Assembly (NCBI GenBank): GCA_002869185.1
Contig: PKTN01000010.1
Span: 41,046-105,045 of the forward strand
Source: Denitrovibrio sp.
Lineage (GTDB): Bacteria; Chrysiogenota; Deferribacteres; Deferribacterales; Geovibrionaceae
DNA length: 64,000 bases
Reading direction: 5' to 3'
The notes below the pieces were generated by a model. The model searched no databases. It was given only the letters and a program-made list of their open reading frames with translations, and had not been told where the DNA came from. Positions 38,684 to 48,053 of the stretch are shown here, piece by piece. A program made the position numbers and the translations under genes. The number at the start of each line of letters is the position of its first letter. Positions within the stretch are counted from its first letter, which is position 1.

Positions 38684-40918
38684 AAAAGTATTTTTTTTTT
38701 TATTGTTCTGATTTTTATCTTTGCGGCTAACTCATTTGCCGCTGTTATCGATGCTGTTGAGGTAGAGGGAAACCGTAGAGTACCTAGCAGCACTATCCTA
38801 AAATATGCTGTTGAGCCGGGCGAAGAATTCAATCTAGCTGATGTGGACAACAGTATCAAAAACCTTTATAGCGCTGACATAATCACAGATGTTAAGGTTG
38901 ATATGCGTTTGTCTGATGACAGGCTTGTTCTTGTTTATATGGTTACTGAGAAACCATATGTAAACAAAGTCTTCTTTAACGGTAATGTTGAGTTGAAGTC
39001 AAGGAACTTGGAAGAAGAGCTCATTCCTATGACCGGTGCAATCCTTGATAGCAAAAAGGTGGAAGCTAATCTAAAAATTATCGAAGACAAATATCATGAT
39101 GAGAAATACTACTCTGTAGAAGTGACGGCAGATATTGAAGAGCGTGGAAACAATACAATTGATGTTGTTTATCTCATTAAAGAAGGTGTCGAAGCTAAGA
39201 TTACAGATATTAAGATCGTTGGTAATAAACATTTCAAAAGAAAAGAGATACTTAAAGCGATAGAGACATCAGAGAAGGGCTTCTGGTCTTGGGCTACTGG
39301 TAGTGGTAAGCTTAAGAAGAGTGAGCTTGAAATGGATATGGAAAAGATCAGAGCAAAATATCTTCGAGAAGGTTTCGCTCGTGTTCAGATTGGTGAACCT
39401 AGAATAACTCTCTCTGAGGATAAAAAGAAGATTAAGCTTACTATCGTTCTTGAAGAAGGGCTTAGGTTTAAAGTAGGGAGTGTCGAGTTTGAAGGCTATG
39501 AGCATGTTGCAGCTGAGGAAGTAAAGAAAGCTGCTACTTTGAAAACAGGTGACTGGTTTAATATCGAAGAGTTTCAAAATGATGTAAAAAGAGTTACCGC
39601 GACATTCACAACGGCTGGCTATGCATATGCAAATGTAAACCCTTCTACAATCCTTAATGATGAAGCTCTTACTGTAGCTATCAAGTATGTAGTGGAAGAG
39701 AATCAACTCGTATATATCAATAGGATTAACATTAGAGGGAACACTAAGTCGAGAGACCGTGTTATCAGGCGTGAGTTTGACGTGACAGAGGGAGATCTCT
39801 ATAACAGTCAGCTCATTAATGCTTCTAAGAGACATATAGAATTCACAGATTACTACTCTGAGGTTCGTCTTTCTGAGACACCTGTTGCAGAAGACAAGAT
39901 AAACCTTGATGTAGATGTTAGAGATAAGATGACTGGTATGTTTAGTATTGGAGCTGGTTATTCCAGTATCGATGGTGTTACCGGTGTACTTTCCCTTACT
40001 CAAAAGAACCTTTTTGGTAAAGGGTATGAAGTTACCACTAAGGCTGAGTTTTCTTAAAAGAAAGCAGACTATACAATCAGTTTTATTAACCCTTGGCTTT
40101 TTGATAGACCATACAGTTTCGGTGTTGATGTATTCAAGACAGAAAGAGACTACTATGAGTATACAAAGAGTTCTATTGGTGGAGCACTTAGTCTTGGACA
40201 TCAGTTAATCAAGCGTAAACTATATATGAATTATAGACTTAGATATGAAGTCGTTGATATCCATAATATTGAAGATAATGCCTCTGTAATTATTAAAGCT
40301 CAGGAAGGTGAAACTACTACTGTCAGCTTTACTCCAACTATCAGATGGACAACCTTAAATCATCCGCAGAACCCAACTAGAGGTAACAAGGCCGTTGCTT
40401 ATACAAAGATCGCTGGTAGCGTTTTGGGCGGAGATAACGACTTTGTTAAAGCTGGTGCAGAGTATACTCATTACTTCCCACTATTCTGGAACTTTACTTT
40501 CATGGGACACATTGAGGGTGGAATGGTCGAAGGTATGAAGGGGCAGGATGTTCCAGTAGGTGAGAGATACAGACTTGGTGGAATGTATAGTGTTCGTGGT
40601 TATGATTACGGTGATATTTCTCCAATTGACGTAGATGGTGAAAGATATGGTGGTACTAAATACGATCAGATTAACCTAGAAGTCATCTTCCCTCTTTTAG
40701 AGGAAGCACAAGTTATGGGTGTTGTGTTTTATGACTTTGGTCAGGCACTTACTGATGATGAGGCTTTCTTTAGTGGTGACCAGTACAAATCATACGGTGC
40801 AGGTTTTAGATGGTATAGTCCTGTTGGACCATTAAGGCTTGAGTATGGTGTTCCTGTTGATTCCCCAGATGGTAACAATGGTGGTAAATGGGAATTTTCA
40901 ATCGGTGGAATGCTTTAA
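38680..40918 (+). pseudogene. bamA: outer membrane protein assembly factor BamA with a frameshift and an in-frame TAA
   Basis: Essential central subunit of the BAM complex that inserts beta-barrels in the outer membrane. The reading frame has signal peptide, five POTRA-type repeats (about 20-420; for example GNKHFKRKEILKAIETSEKG) and the C-terminal barrel with RGYDYGDISP-type and PVGPLRLEYGVP motifs. Two lesions: an 11-T run (38691-38701) shifts the frame, since 10 T would join MKKYFFF to the signal sequence core IVLIFIFAANSFAAV; and TAA at 40055-40057 interrupts the barrel between KAEFS and KKADYTISF, where GAA is likely. The ATG overlaps the hisG stop. An intact bamA elsewhere, sequencing error, or slippage/read-through are the options. 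Confidence 0.9.
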
Positions 40919-40959
40919 AAATAGAAGAAAAAAATAACAATAGATTCAGGAGGATTTTG

Positions 40960-41475
40960 ATGAAACGTATTTCAATTTTAATTATGGTGACAATGCTTGT
41001 ATTCTCAGCGACGGCTTTCGCTAAAATGGGAGTTCTTAACTTTCAAGAGGTACTTAAGCAATAAGCAGCTGGTAAGGATGTTTTTAACTCTCTTCAAAAA
41101 GAGGCTGATACATATGATAAGAAACTTCAAGCACTAGGTAATTCAATAAAGGGCATGCAAGAAGACTATGGAAGACAAGAGTCTATCCTAGGTGAGGATG
41201 CTAAAGAGAAGAAAAGAACTGAGATTCAGCGTCAAATTAGAAACTTCAACACTCAAAAAGACGACTATGCAAAAGAGCTTAAAAGGCTTGAAATGCGTCA
41301 TCTTAAAAAGGTTCAGGATGAGGTTATGAAGATAGTTGCTGATCTTGGTAAAGAGCTTGGTTATGAAATGATTCTTGAGCTTCAAAACTCTGCTGTACTT
41401 TACAGAGCAGATAGCATTGATATTACAGATAACGTAATTAAAAGATACGATAACGTATATAAGCAAGGAAAGTAA
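40960..41475 (+). pseudogene. skp: OmpH/Skp-family periplasmic chaperone interrupted by one in-frame TAA
   Basis: Periplasmic chaperone for outer membrane proteins, 171 codons. Signal peptide to about residue 21, then KMGVLNFQEVLKQ, TAA at 41062-41064, and in the same frame AAGKDVFNSLQKEAD followed by a long Lys/Glu coiled coil and the conserved C-terminal NVIKRYDNVY-type helix. Homologues read ...L..S/E.AGK.A... across this point, so GAA or TCA was probably there. The gene lies in the normal bamA-skp-lpxD order and has GGAGG before its ATG. After the stop, the first usable in-frame start is far downstream, so the encoded product would be lost without read-through. Confidence 0.87.
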
Positions 41476-42476
41476 TGAAAGCTTCTGAACTTGTTGAGAT
41501 GCTCGGTGCTGAGTTAGTCGGTGCTGACTGTGAGATTATGCATATCTCACCTCTGAATAATATTACTACTGGCGGGCTTGTTCCGCTTCTTGAAAGGAAG
41601 ATAGACCCTGATGTTTACACATCTGATGCTGCAGCATTTTTAGTAAAAGCTGGTGCAGATGTATCTAGTGGTGGCACTTTTATTGTGGCTGAAGATGCTG
41701 AGCTTGCACTTATTGCGGCTATAAACGCACTTTACCCACCGAAGAAAAAGCCTTCAGGTGTCCATACCCAATCGAGTGTAGCTGACTCTGCTGTGCTTGG
41801 TGAAAATGTATCTATCGGAGCCTTAGCTTGTGTTGGAGAGAACACTCATGTTGGTGACGGGACACAGATATTACCAGGTGCCATTATTGGCGACAATGTA
41901 AAAATAGGTTCAGAATGTATCATCTATGCTAATGCCAGTATCTACGATAACTGTGTCTTAGGTGACAGAGTTATTATTCATTCTGGTTCAGTTATAGGTG
42001 CTGACGGTTTTGGCTACTATCAAAAGATGGGGCAAAATGTCAAAATCCCACATGTCGGAGCTGTTGTTTTGGCAAACGATGTGGAGATTGGTGCTAATAC
42101 TTGCATAGATAAAGGCAAATTTTCAGATACGATTATTGGTGAAGGTACAAAGATAGATAATCAAGTACAGGTCGCGCACAATGTTGTTATAGGTAAAAAC
42201 TGCATCCTAGTTGGTCAGTGTGCTATAGCAGGTAGCTCAGAACTCGGTGATTATGTAATGATGGGTGCTAGAGCTGGTGTTGTTGACCATGTAAAAGTTT
42301 GTTCTAAGACGATGATCGCAGGTGGCTGTGGTGTCATGAGTGATATTGAAAAACCTGGCATATACGGTGGTCTTCCACATACTACAAGAAAAGGCTGGAT
42401 GCGTGAGGTTGCACTCATTCGTGACCTACCTAATATTGTTAAAAGAATTACAGAACTGGAGAAGAATAATGCTTAA
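41475..42476 (+). CDS. lpxD: UDP-3-O-acylglucosamine N-acyltransferase LpxD
   Basis: Third step of lipid A synthesis. 333 residues: N-terminal uridine-binding domain followed by a left-handed beta helix of hexapeptide repeats (VIGADGFGYY, VGAVVLANDVEIGANTCIDK), with the catalytic His in VQVAHNVVIG. The TAATG overlap with skp and the 8-bp overlap with fabZ show a tight operon. Confidence 0.97.
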   Translation: MKASELVEMLGAELVGADCEIMHISPLNNITTGGLVPLLERKIDPDVYTSDAAAFLVKAGADVSSGGTFIVAEDAELALIAAINALYPPKKKPSGVHTQSSVADSAVLGENVSIGALACVGENTHVGDGTQILPGAIIGDNVKIGSECIIYANASIYDNCVLGDRVIIHSGSVIGADGFGYYQKMGQNVKIPHVGAVVLANDVEIGANTCIDKGKFSDTIIGEGTKIDNQVQVAHNVVIGKNCILVGQCAIAGSSELGDYVMMGARAGVVDHVKVCSKTMIAGGCGVMSDIEKPGIYGGLPHTTRKGWMREVALIRDLPNIVKRITELEKNNA

Positions 42477-42903
42477 TGTAAATGAAATTATGGAGAGATT
42501 ACCTCACAGATTTCCATTCCTTATGGTGGATAGAGTGATTGAGGTTACACCAGAATATATAAAAGCTGTTAAAAACGTGTCAATAAACGAGCCATTTTTT
42601 CAAGGGCATTTTCCTGGGCACCCTGTTATGCCTGGCGTGCTTATCATAGAGGCTATGGCTCAGTGTGCTGGACTTCATGCTATGGAAAACAGCGAAGATC
42701 CTACTGCTAAAGTAATTACACTATTTATGGGTGTTGATAAGGTTAAATTTCGTAAGCAGGTTACCCCAGGTGACGTGCTCGAAATGACTGTTACACCAAT
42801 TAAAAAGAGAAGAAATATCGTTGTTGCTAAAGGCGAAGCCTATGTTAATGGTGAGCTGGCCTGTGAAGGTGAACTGACTGCTATGATGGCTCCAGCGGAG
42901 TAG
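42469..42903 (+). CDS. fabZ: 3-hydroxyacyl-ACP dehydratase FabZ
   Basis: Hot-dog fold dehydratase for fatty acid elongation, 144 residues. LPHRFPFLMVDRV and the catalytic His/Glu motif GHFPGHPVMPGVLIIEAMAQ are diagnostic. The ATG at 42469 is chosen because it carries GGAG and gives the normal length; the frame can be opened to 42340 but that would run through lpxD coding. Placed between lpxD and lpxA as usual. Confidence 0.97.
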   Translation: MLNVNEIMERLPHRFPFLMVDRVIEVTPEYIKAVKNVSINEPFFQGHFPGHPVMPGVLIIEAMAQCAGLHAMENSEDPTAKVITLFMGVDKVKFRKQVTPGDVLEMTVTPIKKRRNIVVAKGEAYVNGELACEGELTAMMAPAE

Positions 42904-42906
42904 AAA

Positions 42907-43680
42907 ATGATAGATAAAGACGCAACCATTCACCCTTCCGCAGAGATATCTGAAAATGCAATCATTGAAAAAGGGGCATTTATCGGCGAAAAGTGCGTCA
43001 TAGGTGACGGTGTAAAGGTTGGGTATAATGCAATAATCCAGTCACATACAACCGTTGGCGAAGGATCAGTAATTTGTGCTAATGCACATATCGGTGGTGA
43101 CCCACAAGACTATTCTTTTGGTGGCGAAGATACCAAGCTTATAATTGGTAAAAACTGCGTTATAAGAGAGTTCGCAACTATCCATAGGTCTAGTACAAAA
43201 GAGGACGTTTGGGAGACTGTGATAGGCGATAACTGCTTTATCATGGCGTATGCACACGTAGCTCATGACTGTAAGCTCGAAAATAATGTAACTATGACAA
43301 GCTTTGCTTCATTTGGCGGTCATTGCCGTGTTGGAGCTTTTGTCGTTGCTGGTGGATACGCAGCATGTCATCAGTTTTGTCGTATAGGAACAGGAGCAAT
43401 GCTTGGTGGACGTGTAAACGTTTCCAAAGATATTCCACCTTTCACTATGGCTGCTGGTATTCCAGCCGTTATAGAAGGGCTTAATGTGGTTGGGCTTAAG
43501 AGGCGTGGGATGAAGCCAGAGTCAAGATTAGAGCTGAAAAAGGCTCTTAAGATTTTGGGCAACTTAAATATTAAATTAGCAGATGTTCCAGCTCACCTCG
43601 CAGAGCTAGAGCAGTGTGACGAGATACAAATATTCACTGACTTCTTGAAAGACAGTAAAAGAAGTATTACCAGGAGATAA
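42907..43680 (+). CDS. lpxA: acyl-ACP--UDP-N-acetylglucosamine O-acyltransferase LpxA
   Basis: First step of lipid A synthesis, 257 residues of left-handed beta helix. Hexapeptide repeats start at residue 1 (HPSAEISENAIIEKGAFIGE) and the catalytic His lies in MAYAHVAHDCKLEN; the C-terminal helical domain (GLNVVGLKRRGM) is present. The operon order lpxD-fabZ-lpxA-oxidoreductase-lpxI is that known in LpxI-using bacteria. Confidence 0.97.
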   Translation: MIDKDATIHPSAEISENAIIEKGAFIGEKCVIGDGVKVGYNAIIQSHTTVGEGSVICANAHIGGDPQDYSFGGEDTKLIIGKNCVIREFATIHRSSTKEDVWETVIGDNCFIMAYAHVAHDCKLENNVTMTSFASFGGHCRVGAFVVAGGYAACHQFCRIGTGAMLGGRVNVSKDIPPFTMAAGIPAVIEGLNVVGLKRRGMKPESRLELKKALKILGNLNIKLADVPAHLAELEQCDEIQIFTDFLKDSKRSITRR

Positions 43681-43686
43681 ACGATT

Positions 43687-44664
43687 ATGGTTAAAACTGG
43701 GATTATTGGCTTAGGTAAAATGGGGCGTTATCACCTCAACCTGAATGACGAAATGAACGAATCGAACTTACAGATGCTTTGTGATGCAGATAGTGCCACA
43801 ATGGATGCTATATCAAAGAACTATAGTTATGAGATGACTGGGGATTTTAAAGAGATGTTTAAGAAGGTAGACGCTGTTACAGTTGCTGCACCTACTAAGC
43901 ACCACTTTGAAATTGTCAAAGAGTGCCTTTTAGAGGGAAAACATGTCCTTGTTGAAAAGCCTATAACAACCAATATTGAGCAGGCTACTGAGCTTTTTGA
44001 TATAGCCGAAAAGAAGAATCTTGTTTTACATATCTGTCACGTTGAGCGTTTTAACGGAGCTGTACAGGAACTAGATAATATTACTGACGATCCTTACCTT
44101 ATCGAATCAAGAAGGGTGGGACCGTATAATCCAAACTTTAAAAATGACTCTATCGTTTTAGACCTTATGATCCATGATATTGATATAATCCTTAATATGG
44201 TTAATAAAAATATCGTAGGGCTTCAGGCTAATGGTAGTTGTATATATTCTCCTACACCTGACTTCGCTTCTGTTGCGATCCAGTTTGAAGATAACTGTGT
44301 TGCTAACATACTTGTGAGCCGCGTTACACAAAAGAAAGATAGAACAATGAGCATCTCTCAAAGGGGCGCATTCATATACCTCGACTATACAACTCAGGAT
44401 ATTAACATTTATCGTGAGGCTAAAGAGGGGAAAGAGTTCGGACTGAAAGAGATGAAATATAAGAACTAATACAGCTACGAAAAACTTTTTGTTTATAAAG
44501 ATAACCCACTTAAGATGGAGATTAAACACTTCCTCGACTGTGTGGAAGGGAAACAAACGAGAAGTGTGACTGTGGAGCATGAGCTTCGTTCACTTAAAGT
44601 TGCTCTTAAAGTTGATGAGCTTCTAAAGGATTCTAATGGTAGCAATATAGAGGTTAAAGTTTGA
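43687..44664 (+). pseudogene. Gfo/Idh/MocA-family oxidoreductase interrupted by one in-frame TAA
   Basis: NAD(P)-dependent oxidoreductase often found between lpxA and lpxI. 325 codons with the Rossmann motif TGIIGLGKMGRYHL, the family EKPITTNIEQA (catalytic Lys region) and C-terminal alpha/beta domain. TAA at 44467-44469 follows EMKYKN; the frame continues with YSYEKLFVYKDNPLKMEIKH and ends at 44664, matching the C-terminal domain of the family. Codon 261 was probably GAA. The stop overlaps lpxI. Function in lipid A synthesis (possibly GlcNAc3N formation) is only suggested by position. Confidence 0.85.
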
Positions 44665-45461
44665 AAACTGGCCTAATTGCTGGATACGGTACTATACCTA
44701 TTATCGCTGCTGAAAATCTCATAAAGCAAGGGTATGATGTTTTTGTTATAGCTTTATACGAAGAGGTTACAGCAGATTTTAGTCATCTTGAAGATGTTGA
44801 AGTTAAGAAATTCAGCGTTACTCAGGTTGGCAAAATTATTAAATGTTTAAAAGATAATAACGTAAATAAGGTCTTGTTTGCTGGTAAGGTGAACAAGACC
44901 CTTCTTTTTTCTGATCTAAAACTCGATCTGACTGCAATTAAACTCCTAGCAGCTACTGTAAACAGAAAAGATGATACTCTGATGAATGCTATCTGTAATG
45001 AAATGAATTCAAATGGCATAGAGGTTATGAAACAGACAGAGGCACTCGGCTCATTATTTGTTGAAAAAGGTGTTTACAGTAAGAAGAAACCTTCAGATGA
45101 TCAGTTGGCAGATGTCGAATTTGGACTTCAAATAGCAAGGGAGCTTGGCAGGATAGATGTAGGTCAAACTGTTGTTGTTAAAGATAAAGCTGTTATGGCT
45201 CTTGAGGCAATAGAGGGGACTGACAAAGCTATTATTAGGGGTTGTGAACTCGCAAAAAAGGGTGCAGTGATTGTTAAATGTGCAAAGCCAGCGCAGGATG
45301 AAAGATTCGATATTCCTACAGTCGGTGTTGACACTCTAGAAAATTTAGCTAATAATAATGGTAAAGTTTTAGCGGTTGAAGCAGGTGCAACTTTTGTGGT
45401 TGATATGGAAGCCTGCATAAAGATCGCTAATGAAAAAAAAATAATTTTCTTGGCAATATAA
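44661..45461 (+). CDS. lpxI: UDP-2,3-diacylglucosamine pyrophosphatase LpxI
   Basis: Fourth lipid A step, the LpxI alternative to LpxH. 266 residues with LIAGYGTIPIIAAENLIKQG at the N-terminus, VLFAGKVNK and the C-terminal GTDKAIIRGCELAKKGAVIV, AGATFVVDME. The TTG start overlaps the preceding stop (TTGA). Use of LpxI instead of LpxH matches Alphaproteobacteria, Deferribacterota and some other groups. Confidence 0.94.
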   Translation: MKTGLIAGYGTIPIIAAENLIKQGYDVFVIALYEEVTADFSHLEDVEVKKFSVTQVGKIIKCLKDNNVNKVLFAGKVNKTLLFSDLKLDLTAIKLLAATVNRKDDTLMNAICNEMNSNGIEVMKQTEALGSLFVEKGVYSKKKPSDDQLADVEFGLQIARELGRIDVGQTVVVKDKAVMALEAIEGTDKAIIRGCELAKKGAVIVKCAKPAQDERFDIPTVGVDTLENLANNNGKVLAVEAGATFVVDMEACIKIANEKKIIFLAI

Positions 45462-45464
45462 ACT

Positions 45465-45932
45465 ATGAAAGCAGAATACGTAAATCCGTTTATCACAGCA
45501 ACAAGTGAAGTTTTTAAGACTATGGTTGGCATTGAACCAGAAAGAGGACAACTCTATGTCAAAGCAGATGAAAAGCTGTCTTATGATATATCAGGAGTTA
45601 TTGGTCTAGCTGGTCAGGCATCTGGTTTTGTAATCATTAGCATGTCTGAAAGACTCGCTTTTAAAGTTTTAGAGAATTTCCTCGGTGAAACGAAAACTGA
45701 GGTTGATGATGATGTTATGGACGCTATCGGTGAGATTCTTAATATGATCGCTGGTGGTGCTAAGCAGATTTTTTCTAAGAACGGTATCCGTTTCAAAATT
45801 TCAATTCCTAACGTAGTAGTAGGGAAAGATCACAAAGTTGGAAAACAAAAGAATGTACAATGCCTTGGTATGTCTTTCAATGTCGGAGACGATTCTTTTG
45901 TTATCGAAGTAGCTCTCAATGAGGGCGGATAA
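45465..45932 (+). CDS. CheX-like chemotaxis phosphatase
   Basis: A 155-residue CheC/CheX-family protein that would dephosphorylate CheY-type response regulators. The active-site pattern E-x-x-N is in DAIGEILNMIAGGAK (about 87-101). It starts three bases after lpxI, so it is co-transcribed with lipid A genes, an odd place for a chemotaxis gene. CheX usually works as a dimer. The relevant CheA/CheY are not in the window. Confidence 0.83.
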   Translation: MKAEYVNPFITATSEVFKTMVGIEPERGQLYVKADEKLSYDISGVIGLAGQASGFVIISMSERLAFKVLENFLGETKTEVDDDVMDAIGEILNMIAGGAKQIFSKNGIRFKISIPNVVVGKDHKVGKQKNVQCLGMSFNVGDDSFVIEVALNEGG

Positions 45933-45953
45933 GCCTTTTGGCGGTGTGATATA

Positions 45954-46727
45954 ATATCCCTTTACATTTTTGCCCTTGGTCTTTGTCTGGGCAGTTTTAT
46001 GAACGTTTTAATCTACCGACTCCCTAGAGATAAGTCTATTGTTACTCCTCCATCTAGCTGTACTTCATGTGGTGAGAGAATACGGTTTTATGACAATATT
46101 CCAGTTGTAAGTTGGTTCTTTCTGCTTGGCAAGTGCAGATTCTGCAAATCAAAAATATCTATTATGTACCCAATGATTGAGCTCATGACTGGTCTGTTAT
46201 TTTATTATAGCTACTATCGTTTTGGACTTAGCTGGGATTTTGCTCTTGCAATATCTCTTATCTTTATAGCTTTGTCTGCTGGTCTTGCTGATCTCTTTAC
46301 AGCGCTAGATACGGAGAATTTCGAATGTGGTATTATCCCTGACAGTCTTATTGTAGCTGGACTCATTTTTGGGTTTGCTACTTCTTATATGGCACACAAA
46401 AGTATATTGTTTCCTATCTATGGTGCAGGCGTCGGCTTTTTAGGTCTGTTTGTCCCTGCGATGCTTTACCAACTCATCCGTAAACGTGAAGGGATGGGAT
46501 TTGGTGATATAAAATTAATCGCTGTTTTTGGTGCGTTTTTAGGTCTTAAATCAGTCTTCTTCTTAGTATTTGGGAGTGCGCTTTTTGGAGCGATAATTGG
46601 TATTAGTTGGCAAATAATATCGGGCAAAAAAGACCTGATGATACCGTTTGGTCCCTTTATATCGACAGCAGCTCTAATTTATCTTTTCTTTGGAACCCTT
46701 ATGGATAGGCTGTTGTACGGTGTATAG
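45954..46727 (+). CDS. pilD: prepilin leader peptidase/N-methyltransferase, start codon in doubt
   Basis: Inner-membrane aspartic protease of type IV pilus/type II secretion systems. It has the Cys-rich cytosolic loop (SSCTSCGERIRFYDNIP, LLGKCRFCKSKIS), GMGFGDIKL with a catalytic Asp, LADLFTALDTENFECGIIPD as the first Asp region, and eight membrane helices. The canonical N-terminal helix YIFALGLCLGSFMNVLIYRL extends before the first ATG (45999), and the frame upstream has no ATG, GTG or TTG before a TAA. An AUA at 45954 (or AUU at 45966) would have to serve, or a start codon was lost. If translation begins at 45999 the protein would lack its first helix. Confidence 0.8.
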   Translation: MSLYIFALGLCLGSFMNVLIYRLPRDKSIVTPPSSCTSCGERIRFYDNIPVVSWFFLLGKCRFCKSKISIMYPMIELMTGLLFYYSYYRFGLSWDFALAISLIFIALSAGLADLFTALDTENFECGIIPDSLIVAGLIFGFATSYMAHKSILFPIYGAGVGFLGLFVPAMLYQLIRKREGMGFGDIKLIAVFGAFLGLKSVFFLVFGSALFGAIIGISWQIISGKKDLMIPFGPFISTAALIYLFFGTLMDRLLYGV

Positions 46728-46749
46728 TATAAAAAAAACAACAGTTACC

Positions 46750-46778
46750 TTGAACATTCAATCATAATCGGATATAAA
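46750..46778 (+). promoter_or_regulatory. tyrS promoter
   Basis: TTGAAC, 17 bp, TATAAA, in the gap 46728-46831. A hairpin CGCCTC-tttagt-GAGGTG (about 46798-46815) follows in the leader. Confidence 0.65.
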
Positions 46779-46831
46779 CTACTTACATTTGACTTAACGC
46801 CTCTTTAGTGAGGTGTTGAATTGGAGGAAAT

Positions 46832-48040
46832 GTGCTAAAGCCAGAAGAACAGTTAGAACAAATTAGACGAGGAAGTGAGGAGATCATTTCGGAAGAAGAG
46901 CTCCTTAAAAAACTTCGTAAAGCATATGAATCAGATACGCCACTTAGAATCAAAGCTGGCTTTGATCCTACGGCACCAGACCTACACCTTGGTCACACAG
47001 TACTCATCCAGAAACTTAAACACTTTCAAGATTTAGGACATCAGGTCGTATTTCTTATCGGAGATTTTACAGGGATGATCGGTGACCCTACTGGAAAGAA
47101 TGAAACTAGAAAAGCACTTACTAAAGATGACGTTCTCGCTAATGCTGAAACATATAAAGAGCAGGTCTTTAAGATTTTAGACCCCTCTAAGACTGAAATA
47201 GCTTTTAACAGTACTTGGATGGAGAAAATGACCTCCGCTGACATGATCAAGCTGATGTCTCAATACACTGTAGCCCAGATGCTAGAGCGTGACGATTTTT
47301 CAAAGAGATATACAAACAATAAACCTATTAGTATACATGAGTTCCTTTATCCACTTGTTCAGGGTTACGACTCAGTCGCTCTTAAGAGTGATGTTGAGCT
47401 TGGTGGAACAGATCAGAAGTTTAATCTTTTGGTTGGAAGGGATTTACAGAGGAACGCAGGTCAACCGCCTCAGGTTGCTCTTACTATGCCTATCCTCGAA
47501 GGGCTAGATGGGGTTCAGAAGATGTCAAAGTCTCTGAACAATTACATAGGTATCACAGAATCACCTAAAGAGATGTTCGGAAAGGTTATGTCTATCTCAG
47601 ATGATCTGATGTTTAGATACTACCTCCTCCTCTCTGACAGAACTATCGCAGATATAGACCAGCTTAAGGCTGATGTGTCTGAGGGTAGAAAGCACCCTAT
47701 GGATGCAAAGAAAGAACTCGCTATGGAGATCGTAGCTAGGTTCCACTCTGATAAGGACGCTGTGGAAGCAAAAGAAGGCTTTGAGCAGGTCTTTTCAAAA
47801 AGAGAGAACCCAGACGATATGCCAGAGTATCAGATGAACACAGAGACTAAGCTTTTAGATGCAATAACAAAGAATGGTCTGAACTTCCTCCCAAGTAATA
47901 GCGAAGCGAGAAGGCTTGCTAAACAGGGCGGGATTTATATAGATGGCGAAAAACAAGAAGATATCGACAAATGCCTACCAGCAGGAGAATATGTCCTGAA
48001 GGTCGGTAAAAGAAAATTCGCAAAACTTATTGTAAGTTAA
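46832..48040 (+). CDS. tyrS: tyrosyl-tRNA synthetase
   Basis: Class I synthetase for Tyr, 402 residues, TyrRS-Z-like form. HIGH motif in DLHLGHT (near residue 50), KMSKS near 228 and a C-terminal S4 domain ([17 protein letters not shown]). GTG start with GGAGG eight bases upstream; the ATG one base before gives an immediate stop. It has its own promoter. Confidence 0.97.
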   Translation: MLKPEEQLEQIRRGSEEIISEEELLKKLRKAYESDTPLRIKAGFDPTAPDLHLGHTVLIQKLKHFQDLGHQVVFLIGDFTGMIGDPTGKNETRKALTKDDVLANAETYKEQVFKILDPSKTEIAFNSTWMEKMTSADMIKLMSQYTVAQMLERDDFSKRYTNNKPISIHEFLYPLVQGYDSVALKSDVELGGTDQKFNLLVGRDLQRNAGQPPQVALTMPILEGLDGVQKMSKSLNNYIGITESPKEMFGKVMSISDDLMFRYYLLLSDRTIADIDQLKADVSEGRKHPMDAKKELAMEIVARFHSDKDAVEAKEGFEQVFSKRENPDDMPEYQMNTETKLLDAITKNGLNFLPSNSEARRLAKQGGIYIDGEKQEDIDKCLPAGEYVLKVGKRKFAKLIVS

Positions 48041-48053
48041 ACCGGAGGACAAA

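Noticed and set aside
42340..42468. N-terminal extension of FabZ
   Set aside because: Those bases encode LpxD in another frame; the ATG at 42469 gives the normal FabZ length and has a ribosome site.
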